Assembly: GCA_001792895.1 (NCBI GenBank) | Contig: MARA01000025.1 | Span: 372,001-436,000, forward strand | Length of the DNA stretch: 64,000 nt | Reading direction: 5' to 3' | DNA from: Lentinus brumalis | Lineage: Eukaryota; Basidiomycota; Agaricomycetes; Polyporales; Polyporaceae | Part shown: piece by piece, positions 44,968 to 55,963 of the stretch | How positions within the stretch are numbered: position 1 is the first letter of the stretch | Layout of the letters: every line of letters begins with the position of its first letter | The notes under the pieces: model-generated | Databases searched by the model: none | Told to the model about the DNA's origin: nothing | What the model saw: only the letters and a program-made list of their open reading frames with translations | Made by a program: the position numbers and the translations under genes

Positions 44968-45636
44968 ATGTCTGCCTCTGCTGCCACCACCTCCACCTCG
45001 CGCCCTACCTTCTTCGGTCTCTTTGACCGCGCGGCCACACCCGAGCTCGACATCGAAGCGCAACTCCCGCAGCTCACGCCTGCGCGCACAAACTCTCCCC
45101 GCGCCCAGCGCTCCTCCTTCGATGAGCCGGCCACAGACGCGGTCGATGCCTTCTTTGGCGTCTCGTACGCATCGCGCTCTCGTCGTACGCTCAGCCTCAC
45201 CGGCACCCGCGACAGCCGCCACGACGAGCTGCGCCAGTCCACCTCCGTCGAGTCCGAGGCTCCCCCTCGTACTCGGACTCCCTCGAGCCCCCTGCGTACA
45301 CGCACGTCTCGGACCAGCCCACGCTCGCCATGTACCTCTTCCAATTTGGATTCCGTGAGTAGTCATTCGCTGCCCAGCCACAGAACGCATCGCTGACACC
45401 CTCTTCCTCCAGTGTTCCCTCTCTTCTGGCTCGCAGGCTCCCTTATCCTCCTCTCCCCCCTTCGCGCCCCGGAAGACTGGGAGTCGTCGAAGCCCGAGGT
45501 CGAGCGCCAGGAGATCATCGAGTCCATGCGCCGCACCGAGCTCAAGTGGGCGAGGCGCTGCCTCGTCGCGCTCACCATCTTCACCCTCATCGTAGCCGCC
45601 ATCGTCCTGAGCGTGTTCCTCGTCATGCGCTCATGA
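44968..45636 (+). CDS. Two-pass membrane protein of unknown function with a PPAY motif
   Basis: Three exons (44968-45184, 45238-45354, 45413-45636) join in phase to 185 residues. The first intron has length 53; without it the reading frame would shift within the linker. The first half is cytosolic-like and Ser/Thr/Pro-rich (MSASAATTSTSRPTFFGLFD). It leads to SLEPPAYTHVSDQPTLAMYL, where PPAY fits a WW-domain ligand of the Rsp5/NEDD4 type. The second half has one membrane segment (LFPLFWLAGSLILLSPL), a charged loop (WESSKPEVERQEIIESMRRT), and a second membrane segment (CLVALTIFTLIVAAIVLSVF) ending VMRS. The layout resembles uncharacterised fungal membrane proteins. A ubiquitin-ligase interaction is inference from PPAY alone. 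Confidence 0.75.
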
Positions 45637-46460
45637 ACGCTGCACCCAACCTTGCGTCCGCCATTGACTCTCCCCGAGTCCCCCTTACGACCTTGTCCAC
45701 GACACGCCCCCACGCGAGCGTCCTGCGCAACATCGACGTTGTCATCTGCACATTCCTACACCGTTCCTCTCGCGCGGTATTTGCGCACGCACCACTCATT
45801 GGTATTCCGTTGTTCGGGCAGCGCCCCACCGTTCTGAACACTCTCGCTCTGAAGCTATATCGTTATTACTGTGTATTCTTATTCTTTCGAAGATGTATCA
45901 ATAGCAACGACTCTCATGTCCTGTCTCACACGCATGGATTCTCGGAGGGTTCTCAGACTGCATGCGAGAGCACTAGCGAGAGAGACTGCATCTGCGGGGC
46001 GCTTACCGTGCAGGACGCGGAGATCCGCGTGGTTGTGCGCGCGTAGCCGACTACGGGCAGTAGTTGTACTCTCCGACCCAATGCGGACGGATTGTATGTC
46101 TCTCGCTAATCCTGTCATGATCTGCCGATCAGAGCTCGGACCCGACGAGGAGTTTGGTATAGTTACCGTTTATGGCAAGTGCGTGCGCTAGCGCACCCGC
46201 CGCGACCCGAACCCGAACCCGAACCCTGCTCCGAACTTCGATACCACGCGTACGAGGGCCAAACGCGACTCCCCCGCATGTACACTGAAGAGGCGGGCCT
46301 TCTTATGCCGCTGCTCCTGGAGTCACTCAGCCACAGTATGTTCGCAACAAGGCTGTACTGCGGTCATCTGGTTACCTTCACGACAGCAAGTCTCTGATCA
46401 AGAGGTCATTCCCATACCACGTCTCTCCTCCCACAGTCAACTCATTGTACGCACAGGAAG
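45637..46460. other. Intergenic region before the F-box/deaminase island
   Basis: No gene supported. Contains a short run of the hexamer cccgaa (three to four units, about 46204-46228). The rest is leader of the F-box gene. Confidence 0.5.
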
Positions 46461-48338
46461 ATGGAGCTGTATGCTACACGGCAGTTGCCTCCGGAGGTTG
46501 CGCATGCAATCTGCGTGAATACGGACTCGATCGACACCCTCGCCACTATCGCACGAGCATCTCGCCTATTCCATCAGCATGCCTGCCAGCAGATATGGCA
46601 CACGCTGCCCTCGTTTGTGCCTATCTTTCTTACCATGTCTAATGACGCGTATCGCCGCGAACGCAATGCGAGGCCATACACTTACACTACTTCCGGGATT
46701 CCCGGCATGTTGCCAGCTTCTGCAACACTGGTATGTTTTCCCGTGAATCGCGTTAGAAAACCCTAGAGCTGAATTCGCAACCTCTGGTAGAAAGCTACGC
46801 GACCCCTTGTGCCGCACGATCTCGCCCGCTTCGCGCTCTATGCGCCGTACGTGCGCCGTATCGTGCCCCGACACAGTTCTTACTGGAGCTGGAGGAACTC
46901 ACTCACCGCCGGGGCCGCACACAACGAACCCGACATGTCGCCTGAGCTGTGGCATATGCTGCAGGAGATCTGGCCAACGCGACTTCTCAGCCTCGAGGTC
47001 CTCCAGTACCGGCAGGTGGCGTACATCGGTCGGAAGGCATACACGCATCCTCTCCATCTCTTCGCCGGGCAGTCACTGAAGACGCTAGACTTCACTGTGT
47101 TGTACCTCAACGAGCAGACAGGTCGGCCAGATCGTCGCACCATTGATACTGTCCCCGAAGACCCCTGCCTCGACGTCTTCGTCCGACAGCTGCCCCAGCT
47201 CTCGCCCCATATCACGACATTCGCGATTGCTACGGAGCCGCGCGTCTTCGCCCGAGATATTATATCAGACGCTCTATGTGGTCTTTCGCAGCTCACGTTC
47301 GTGAAGGTGGATCGTAACGCCTTGCGCCCGCGAGCGATACACCACCTCTCGACGCTTCCTGCACTCCGACACTTGGATCTGTGGATGCCGTCTCGAGCGG
47401 AATTGCTGGCGGAGCCTCAGGCCCTGTGGCCACCACGAACCACTGCTTTTTCTCCGTTCTCCGCGCTCAGCAAACTCGTTATACACGCCATGCAGATTGA
47501 CGAATGCATAGACCTCCTCAGCCACGTCTCTTCGTCCGCCCTGCTCTCGATCGTTGTGGAGGTCCGGGTGTCATCGTCCACGGTCACATTCCCAGCTCTC
47601 GCGTCCGCAATCGCCGCGCTTCCATCCTCAGAGACGTCCATACGCTCGCTCAATTTCACGCTCCGTTGGCTCGAGGCGCTGCCCCCGGAGTCATTCGCCC
47701 CCCTCCTTCCTCTATCGGCACTAGAGGAACTCGTCCTGAGCGATTCGGCCCACGCAGCCGTAACCGACGCAACGCTGCGTGCAATGGCGCAATCGTGGCC
47801 GAAGATGCGGCAGCTCACCCTCTACGACTGGATAGACCACCACGTGCCGCAGCACGCCATTCAAACCACAGTCCACGGCCTTCGCTTCTTCGCCCAGTGC
47901 TGTCCAGACCTCGAGCGGCTGGACGTCCCGCTGTCCGACATCTGCGCCGCGACCTTCCGAGCTCCTCTGGGGCCGCCCTCTGAGAGCCGGACGTACCCGC
48001 TGCTCGATCCATCGCGTCCGCATCTCCTGGAACGCCTCGGGGTGGGGCGGCCGAAGCTCCACGACGAGGCTGCCCTGGCGGGGTCCCTGTCGGGCCTGTT
48101 CCCGGCCTTGATGTACATCGAGCACTGCTGGGACGATGTCCGGGCGTTCGCGCCAGGCGGGATGTGGGACGACGACGCAGACACCGAAGAGAGGGAGACT
48201 CTGGAGCGGTGGTCTGCGCTGTATGACGTGTATCAGGCGTTTGTGCGGATTAGGGCGCAGGAACGGAGCTGGCGCGCAGCGCAGCCTGAGGTTCGGGCAC
48301 TGCTACACGAGGAGTTCCGCGGCTTGGGTTTGATATGA
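46461..48338 (+). CDS. F-box-like protein with leucine-rich C-terminus (paralogue A)
   Basis: Two exons (46461-46730, 46791-48338) give 605 residues in phase. The N-terminal F-box-like helix set is LPPEVAHAICVNTDSIDTLA, then TIARASRLFHQHACQQIWHT and LPSFVPIF. A long Leu-rich domain follows (for example SLEVLQYRQVAYIGRKAYTH, HHLSTLPALRHLDLWMPSRA). Such proteins usually act as substrate adaptors of SCF ubiquitin ligases. Paralogue B at 51667-53405 aligns over the whole length and shares its single intron position, so the two arose by duplication. Ligand unknown. Confidence 0.88.
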
Positions 48339-48842
48339 TGCTCTCAGCCTTTGGGTGTACGTGCCGGTGACGGACAGCAGTGGGACGCAAGTTATATGCG
48401 AGCCTCGATCGCAGGTCAAGTTCGCATCTGAAGTCTTTGGATGGGTACAATAGCACTGGAAGAGTTCTCAGTACTCACGCGAAAGTGGCGGCCCGGGCAT
48501 CCTTCGCTCAGTCGTCGTTGTCGACAGTTTGATGACAAAAAAGCGGTAATCCTCTCACCTGAGGACTGAGGACTGGGACGACAGTACCACTTCTCGCACG
48601 TCTGTGAATGCGTAGCGAGCAGGCATGGAACATAAGAGCATGAAATCATCGGTCAAATGACGATAAAGTCCAGGTAGGTCATACACGGGGTATGAATTTG
48701 ATGAGTATGGTCCATTCGGATCCTGCTTGGGAGTTTATGCGAAGAGTTTGGAGACGCTATCAAGTCCAGTCCGACGGAAGCAAATTGAGAAACAAAGCTA
48801 GAGCGGCGAACGTAACGAACGATCCATGCATAAGCCATATGA
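48339..48842. other. Flank of deaminase copy 2; may hold an extra exon
   Basis: On the minus strand, 48555-48640 encodes ATHSQTCEKWYCRP and SPQSSGER, which matches the region after deaminase copy 1 (475-553). The shared stretch around 48690-48640 (cataccccgtgtatgacc on the minus strand) is also alike. The other part is the 3' flank of F-box gene A. Confidence 0.4.
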
Positions 48843-50848
48843 CTACTTACGACCACGACGGCCTTGCTGCTCCATAAACTTCCACTGCTCCGTCGTAGTA
48901 GGCAGAGCCGGAGGCAAAATCCCGTTGTCATCCCCCGACTCAGGTGGGGATTGACGGCTCGTGTTCAGGTGGTCGATCTGTGCGATAGCCCAGTCGACAA
49001 TCAATCTCTTCAGCTCCTCTCGGAATAGGCGCAATATGTTCGAAGGAATGCCGAAAGGAGGAGGCGTCCAGGGCAGGATCACACCGTGAGAGCCCGGTAA
49101 GATGTACGCTAGGCATTCACGTAAGAAGGAGCATCCTGTCACTGATGAATGTACAACACGTACTGCGATGAATGTCTGCTTCTTGCTGGAGTAGTTCAGA
49201 CAGCCTATAACACGCCCAACAACACTTATTCGATGTTCCTATGGGCAATGCGTCCTGCTGCGCCTAGCGAACGAACGTATCAGTGTGAAGATCGAGGCTG
49301 ATGATGGGGCGTCGAACTCACAAACACATCTGCAACCCTCTGCACGATGTCTGTACTATTCTCAGTCTTCCGCAGGTGCATGTCCAAAGCTATCAGCCCT
49401 GCCTCGGCATGTGTGTGACATTTCCGAGTCTGCCAGTGGGCTCCCGCCCATTCAATGCGCCCCCGAAGGACCTCCTTGACTTCCGCCCTGGATTTCGCCA
49501 TATGCTCGCCCGTCAACCTCGCGTCTTGCTCGACAGCGTCAAGAAGAAATTGACCATCGGGGAGCGAGGATGCCCTGTCGTCGCGAACGACAGCCACGGT
49601 AGCTGTGCAATTTCGCAGACGACAGAGGACGTTCTTCTGACAGAGGTGATCGATGGCCGCCGACCACGCCGTCAAACTCAGTAGGTACCGATAGGCGACG
49701 TCGTCTTCCTCGTTGAGCAGGGGAGCTTTGTTGGGATGGATGTCAATGTATGCGCAGCGGAACGAGCTTTGCACCTACTGTGATTCCCGACGAAAACATC
49801 TGAAAGCGTCTGACGTGAGTACTCTGCGTTGCGCGTGGATTGCCATCACCCACCTGCCTCATCTTCGTCACAGTCTCCATCACTATCGCGGGTGGGCTTG
49901 ATGTGGTTCTTCAGCGACGTGTCAGCGAAGAGCCGCTTCACTCTGTCTTGCCGCAGGAGCGCCAATAGTATCGATGTTGTGGTGGACACGAAATCCAGCT
50001 CCTCCGTCGACGGCGTATCTTCTATGGTTCGCAGTGCCTCCAAGATTCCAGCGATTTTACGGGGAGCTGTATTCAAAGGCAAATTTCCCGACTCATCCAG
50101 CCAGCCTAATGTCTTGAACGCCTCCCTCCAGCCAGCAAGAAGCTTTCCCGACATGTCCAGGTAACCACTGATCTCTTCCGGAGCAGGATCCCAATCTTTG
50201 AGAAGGTCGATGAGGCTCACGGGCGACCAGTTGGTGACAATCTTCTGGAGGCGAGTCTTAACTTTACGCCAGCAGAGAGACATGACCCATGTTTTCGCCT
50301 GCCTAGATGTTAACATCTTTCCAACGGTATCGAGGAGCGTCTGCGATGAGCTCGGAACACTCACATGGTGGGGATGAACTGTGCCGTCATCAACGAACTT
50401 GAAGACATCAAAGAGCTGTTGAGCATGTGTAGACAAGTCCGGATTCTGCTCCCTGTCGTACTGTAAGCGTGAGTACATATCAAGATAGTGAGGACGCTCA
50501 CGGCCTCGGGTTCAAGACTTCTTCCAGGCTGAGTGTCTCCGTGCGCTCGGGCGCGCCGACACCGAGTATGGACTGCAAATCGAAGGGTTCCGTCCTCTCT
50601 TTGTCTGTATGCGAGTTCGAGACGACGACGATGCTGTCGAGGCCCTCTGGACTAATGAGCCCTGTTGTAGCAACGACATCGTTTGCGCTACAGGCCAGCA
50701 ATGTGGCCAAATGGGCGAACGGCCTGACGTGGTCGCGCCGCCGTCCCGTAATCTGTGCAGTGCTGAGTTTTTGGCCTGTCAAGACCGAGGTCATGAGCTG
50801 AATGTCCGCTGTATAGTCTGTGGCGTCTGTGGCGTCTGTGGTGGACAT
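48843..50848 (-). CDS. OTT_1508-like deaminase family protein (copy 2, complete)
   Basis: Start ATG 50846-50848 (MSTTDATDATDYTADIQLMT). The N-terminal helical half includes RPFAHLATLLACSANDVVAT, LSTHAQQLFDVFKFVDDGTV and KVKTRLQKIVTNWSPVSL. The deaminase half begins near 49745 (YIDIHPNKAPLLNEEDDVAY). Both zinc motifs are visible: the HAE motif in RKCHTHAEAGLIALDMHL (about 49390) and, on the next exon (49140-49260), PIGTSNKCCWACYRLSELL with the CxxC pair CWAC. The last exon gives YILPGSHGVILPW and a helical end (WAIAQIDHLNTS). This is the fungal OTT_1508-like branch of the deaminase superfamily, predicted to act on nucleic acids or nucleotides; no activity has been shown for this protein. The apparent stop lies in a donor-like site (cgt|aagtag), so another exon is possible. 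At least six exons. Confidence 0.88.
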
Positions 50849-51666
50849 GATGAGAGTTTGGGCGCAGACTCGGACACTTAGCAGGATTATTCCGAAGGGG
50901 AGAGAGAGAGAGAGGCCTGAAGGCCTGATACTCAGGGAGCAGTCCGTTCCCTATGTCGAGATGGCACAGTGAGCTACCATAGCAAGAGAAAGAGATGCTG
51001 AATACTTACACGGAGCGACGACTGACCCAAAGCTGTGACTTACGCCGTGACTTTAAGATTGGCATGAGCCATACACGGCCCACGATGACTCGTGCTGACA
51101 GGGGCTCAACTTGTCGGACCGTTCGGATGGCATATACTAGTGTAGACTGGACTTTACAAGTATAAGTCGCAACGGTAGCTTGAGGAAGGCCATGTCGTTG
51201 TCGTCGACCAGGCGGCTAGGGCGCCAAAAATGCCGACGTTTAATCCTGATTTAGAAATGGGCGCAAATAACAGACGCCGCCGACTTGCTCTTCCTCATCG
51301 TCGACGACTAACTCGGCCCCGCTGGCAGCAATCGCCCACATGTATCTGTAATTGGGCAGCCAATTTACCCTCCTCCACTCTTACATCGACCGTGTATAGT
51401 ATATCTCTGGCATGCGAACACAGGTACCCTCAAGGTGGCATTAATGGTCAGACTCACGCGTACATCATGTGCCGGCTCAGTGCCGCCGTCCTCGCAACAC
51501 GCGCTGGTGTGACGAGGAAGTTTTGCGTGGATGCCGTGACTCTGAGCATCGTGCAGCGTCGGGCCTGTCGCGAGGTTCGGTCGTGTTTGTTCGCCAGCGA
51601 TTGTCCCGGCCTTGGACCCGGGCACCTAAGGTCGCTTGCCAGCCTGTGTACGTCGCTCCTCGTCCC
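50849..51666. other. Intergenic region between the deaminase and F-box B
   Basis: Promoter side of the deaminase and 3' flank of F-box B. Contains a GA run at about 50899-50913. No gene supported. Confidence 0.5.
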
Positions 51667-53405
51667 TCAGAGTACAGTCCTTTCCGCGTGCCAGCTTCTT
51701 TCCTGCGCCCTGATCCTCACAAACGCTTCATACGCATCAAAGAGAGCATACCACCGATCTGTGATCCTGTCTTCTTCCTCTTCCAACTCGCCCCATGCCT
51801 CGCCATTAGAGATAACACCTTCCCAGCAGTGCTCAATCACACGCAAGGTCGGGAAAAGGGACGAGAGGTATGCCGCGAGGGCAGCCTCATCGTGAAGCTC
51901 TGGCCTTCCTACCCCGAGACGTTTGAGTGGGTGGGGACGCAGAGTATCGAATTGTGGGTGGTCCATGGAGGCGGGAAGGGCAAATGTAAATGGGGTGATG
52001 TGAGATAGAGGCACGTCAAGCCGCTCGAGCTGCGGACAGTATCGCGCGAAGTGGCGAAGGCTGTGGACAGTAGCCTGGGTGGCGTGGTGCGGCATCTTGT
52101 AGAGGGTGAGCCGCCGGATCTTGTTCCATGCCTGAGCCATCGCGCACAGCGTTCCATCGTCCACAGCAGCGCAGACGTGACCGACCAGGACGAGGTCCTC
52201 CAGTGCCGACAGAGGAAGGAGGGGTTCGAACGCTTCTGGAGGCAGTACTTCGACCCAGTGGAGGGTGAACTCGAGCGAGGGTATGGACGTCTGCGAGGAC
52301 GGATGCGCAAGAATCTCGGACGCGAGAGCGTGGAATGTGCCCGTGGATGATGGCTCCCGGACGTCCACGGTGATCGAGTCTAGTGCAGATGAAGAGACCA
52401 GCCCGAGAAAATATATACACTCGTCGATCTGGACTGCGCTCATGTAGAGGTCGCGGAGTGCGGCGAACTTGCCCGTTGGCCAGGGTTCTGCCGACCGGAG
52501 TTCGTCCCGAGGCGGTACCTTGATATCCAAGCGACGAAGCGCAGGAAGAGTCGATAGGTGATGTAGCGCTATTGGAGGAAGCGATATACGATTCACCCTC
52601 ACCGCTGTGAGCTGAGACAGACCGCACAGCGCCTCCGACAGGGCATCTTGCGCAAGGTCGCGCACCTCTGTGGAGAAGGTGAAGTTGGTGATGTGAGGCG
52701 CCAGCAGGGGGAGTTGTTTGAGAAAGACCTCTAGAGTGGGGTCCCGCGTGTCGGTGCGGCGATCTGCCCAGCCAGTTAACTTGTTGAGATATAAGACGGC
52801 GAAGTCGAGCTTCTTGAGAGATGGCCCTATGAAGAGATGGAGAGGATGTGCGTATGACTTGCGGTCGATGTCCGCCAACTGCCGGTACTCGAGGACCTCG
52901 AGATGGAGGAGATTGCGCGGCCAGATCGCCTGCAGCATCTCCCACAACTCCGTAGACAAGTCGAAATCCGTGTAGGCGGCCCGAAAGGACGGTGCCCTCC
53001 GGACCCGATTAGAGCTACACCGAGGAGCGATGCGGCGTACGAATGGCGCGTAGAGAGAGAATCGGGCGAGATCGTCCGGTTTGAGGGGACGTGAAGCTGT
53101 CTACCGCACGTACGAAGTCAGTCCACCGGAAACGCAGGGAACTAAACGCAAGCACGTACCAGTGTTTTAGCTGGCATCATGCTACCGATGTGCCATGCCC
53201 ACGGACCTCGAGGACGTTCGTGCGGATATGCGTCTTCGGGCATGGTCCAGAAGATAGGCGCAAAAGAAGGCAGCGTGTGCCATAATTCCTGAGAGGCGTA
53301 CCGGTGTAACAGTCGTGAAGTTCTTGCAAGATTGGCGAGGGCGTCGAGGGAGTTCGTGTTCCTACAGATTGTATGCACAAGTTCCGGAGGTAGTAGCTGA
53401 AGCAT
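51667..53405 (-). CDS. F-box-like protein with leucine-rich C-terminus (paralogue B)
   Basis: Two exons (53160-53405, 51667-53100) give 559 residues. The start MLQLLPPELVHTICRNTNSL lacks the few extra N-terminal residues of paralogue A. The F-box-like part (NLARTSRLLHRYASQELWHT, LPSFAPIF) and the Leu-rich domain (HLEVLEYRQLADIDRKSYAH, HHLSTLPALRRLDIKVPPRD) match A throughout, including KLDFAVLYLNK and the C-terminal FVRIRAQERSWHAE. The intron sits at the same place as in A. The protein is 46 residues shorter, through indels in the repeats and a shorter tail. It is intact. Orientation is opposite to A, and the deaminase gene lies between them. Confidence 0.88.
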
Positions 53406-54075
53406 TGTATGGGCCAGTTGCTGCTGCTTGAACTAACATCAGGAGACAGTCAGATGGTTAGAATGAGTAGTGCAGTATGTGTATACTTACCGGCCGATCG
53501 AGCTCCCTATTTGAGTCGCGGTAACTACTAGTACTTGTCTTGCAGTATGGTACTCGCGGCGCTCGTCGTGGTACTGAGCTGGCAGTGCATTGGCGCGTGT
53601 ACATGCCATAAACGGCATCCGGCTCCGCCAAATTGTGAGAGACTCAGAGATCGTCTCCGCCACCTTCGCTTTGCCGACCGCCTCCACAGTACACACACAC
53701 TGCTCGACCCATTGCGTCCGCATCGCCTGGAAGCGCTTTGTATCGGACGACAGTACTCGGATGGACGAACTAAGTATATCTATGTCTGTTGTAGTGAATA
53801 CAATAGCAGATAACCGTTGCTATGCGGTTGGGAGGTTACCTTCAAGAACTTCGAACTTCGAAACAATAGTCTCGCGCTGGACGTCATCTCCTACTCAATA
53901 GGCCCGCCCAATCCTGTTTCTATGGGAGACTCGGACACGAAGTCAGTGCAACTGCTTATATGTCCGCGGGGAATGCACCGTTTCGCCAGAACCCCTCCCC
54001 ATCTACCAACGCTTCACCAGTACACTCTGCTGTAAGTGTCGCCTTCACTCGCCCAGACCTGACGCTGTTCACGAT
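53406..54075. other. Short intergenic region containing an F-box relic
   Basis: Apart from the decayed fragment at 53640-53765, I see no coding signal. This is the promoter side of F-box B and F-box C. Confidence 0.5.
53640..53765 (+). pseudogene. Decayed fragment of the F-box A/B family
   Basis: One frame reads SEIVSATFALPTASTVHTH; after a frameshift the next frame reads LLDPLRPHRLEALCIGR. Together they match the C-terminal part of A (LSDICAATFRAPLG, LLDPSRPHLLERLGVGR) and B (LSHITPFTFALPASM, LRPHPLKRLGVGR). Nothing before or after matches, so it is a truncated, frameshifted third copy. Confidence 0.7.
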
Positions 54076-55600
54076 ATGCCCTTATTGATCATTCCTTCCT
54101 TTGCAGAGCTGTCCTCAACGATGTCTCTTATCATCCTTCCTCGCGGCATGTTGCACCACCCTCCTCCGGAGTCACCTCCATCTCCGCCGGGTCATCGACG
54201 CATCCGGACATCCCTCATCGCCGACATGCGATCGGCTGCTCGGCGTAGTCTGCCGTCTTTCAGACGGAAAAGGGCTGTCAGATTGGACGAGTTCCCCTTC
54301 GAAGTCCTCCACCAGATATTTGCCTACGCGTGCACCGACGGTGGCCCCACTGCTTGCTCGCTCTCTCTCGTGTCGAAGAGGATCCATGCGGCATCCCGCG
54401 TAACCCATTTCACATCCGTCTCCCTCCTCTCCGGCTCCGTGGACATGCTGCACAAATTCCTCGAGCAGTACCACCAGGCGCGGAAGATGTCACGAGTACC
54501 GGGGTGTCAGCAGCCAAGGGTCCGGCACCTTTGTCTTGTTGTGGATCCCATGACTTGCGACCATTTCGACCTCCTTGACTATTCCGATCAAACGCCCCAC
54601 GAACGCCTGCGCTCGAAGCGGATGTTCGAGGAGAAGCAGAGCATGACCAAGGCCGAATGGGACACTTTCGTGACCGAGCTGCAGAAGGAGTATCATATCG
54701 CTGTCGAGGTACTCATCTCGGTGGTGGCAGCGGACCTCGAGACGCTCTGTCTGTTCCCATTGAAGCACACTTTTCCGATCCGAAGCTCCCCAGACCCGTA
54801 TCGACTACAGGTGAAGCGTCCGGGCTTCCCGAAGCTGCGCGAGCTTTGGTCTGGCTGCGAGCTGGCCTTCAAGTATTGGCCCAGTGCGCGCCGGCATCGC
54901 GCCCCCTTCCCGGCACTTGTACGACTCCACATGTTCCATCCGACTTCTGCCAACTTCGTGACATGGCCGCTTCAATATGCGCCCGCGTTGGTGTCCTTCC
55001 GCATCATATTGTCCTCTATGGCGTTCGAGTGGCCGAACGGAGATATCTTGGCTGCATTGCAAAGCCAGCTGCAGTGTAAGTGTTTCATAGCGTGCGTTCA
55101 TACAATGCTTGCTGGCTAAACATGCGCGTTCAGACGGTCCCTTCTGGCCCCGACGCGAACCGGTGCACATCATGTCACCTGGCCCTGACTATTGGGATGA
55201 CTTCGCCAAGCCATTCTACAGCTGGCACGCCGCCCACTTCCGTAAGGAGATCGAGGAGTCCGGGTCGCCTGTGGTGTTCGTGCCATACTATGCGTTTCAA
55301 GACGTTATCCGAAACCGCAATGTGCTCCGTGACGAGTGCTACCCCGCAGGGCTTGCTCGTAGGGACTGGCTCGCGCGCATCTCGGTGGGAGCGAGTGCGG
55401 AGGAGGACGGAGTGTATGTACGGCGCTTCTGGGGACCGCGCAAAGGCGAGCAGGACGACCGTGGCCCTCGTTCGGTCATGAAGTTCGTGCGCCGTGTGGT
55501 TCGAGCTGACCATCCGGTCATGCCCCTCATCCGCTGGTCGCGTTGGCTGCGGCCGCGCAAAGGACTGGTTCTGAATATTGTGTTGCCTCCAGCAGTCTAG
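54076..55600 (+). CDS. F-box protein (different family, C)
   Basis: Two exons (54076-55075, 55134-55600; T|AC joint) give 488 residues. The F-box is clear: RLDEFPFEVLHQIFAYACTD, then ACSLSLVSKRIHAASRVTHF. Before it is a 70-residue Pro/Arg-rich lead; the true start could be an internal ATG (54121 or 54226). After it come helices with QPRVRHLCLVVDPMTC, VLISVVAADLETLCLFPLKH, GFPKLRELWSGCELAFKYWP and a C-terminal domain rich in Trp and Arg (RREPVHIMSPGPDYWDDFAK, RRFWGPRKGEQDDRG). The sequence does not match paralogues A or B beyond the F-box idea. Probably an SCF adaptor; substrate unknown. Confidence 0.85.
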
Positions 55601-55963
55601 CAGTAGTACGGCTTTTATCAGGAGGTTCTTGACCTGTATCGAGTTCGCCTGCTACTCATTATGCCCCCCACATGATATCATGCACATATACTTTTGCGAC
55701 TACTCATGCTGTACGCAATGCAACACCTGTCCTAAGATATATCTATATGCCGTCTTCGTCATGGGCTGCAAAACCTTGGCAAAACCTACCTCTTTGCATC
55801 TGTCAATCCAGCAGGTTCACTCGGCCAGAGTCGGGCTGCCAGACGCGTACGCGTCGGCGTCACGTGATTGTGACAGGTCGCGCTTGTGGCAAGTTGCAAG
55901 TGTGCTGCGTCCTTATCCTACCTACGACTTCTCCCCTTGCTCTACCTTCTCGTCGCCTTCGCG
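55601..55963. other. Promoter region of ORC4
   Basis: Tandem orientation: 3' flank of F-box C then the ORC4 leader. A CACGTG element occurs at 55860-55866 within acgtgattg context; a C/T-rich stretch (55935-55960) precedes the start codon. Confidence 0.4.

Noticed and set aside
46204..46228. Telomere-like repeat (cccgaa units)
   Set aside because: Only three to four units, and the unit is not the CCCTAA repeat expected for basidiomycete telomeres; probably a chance microsatellite.
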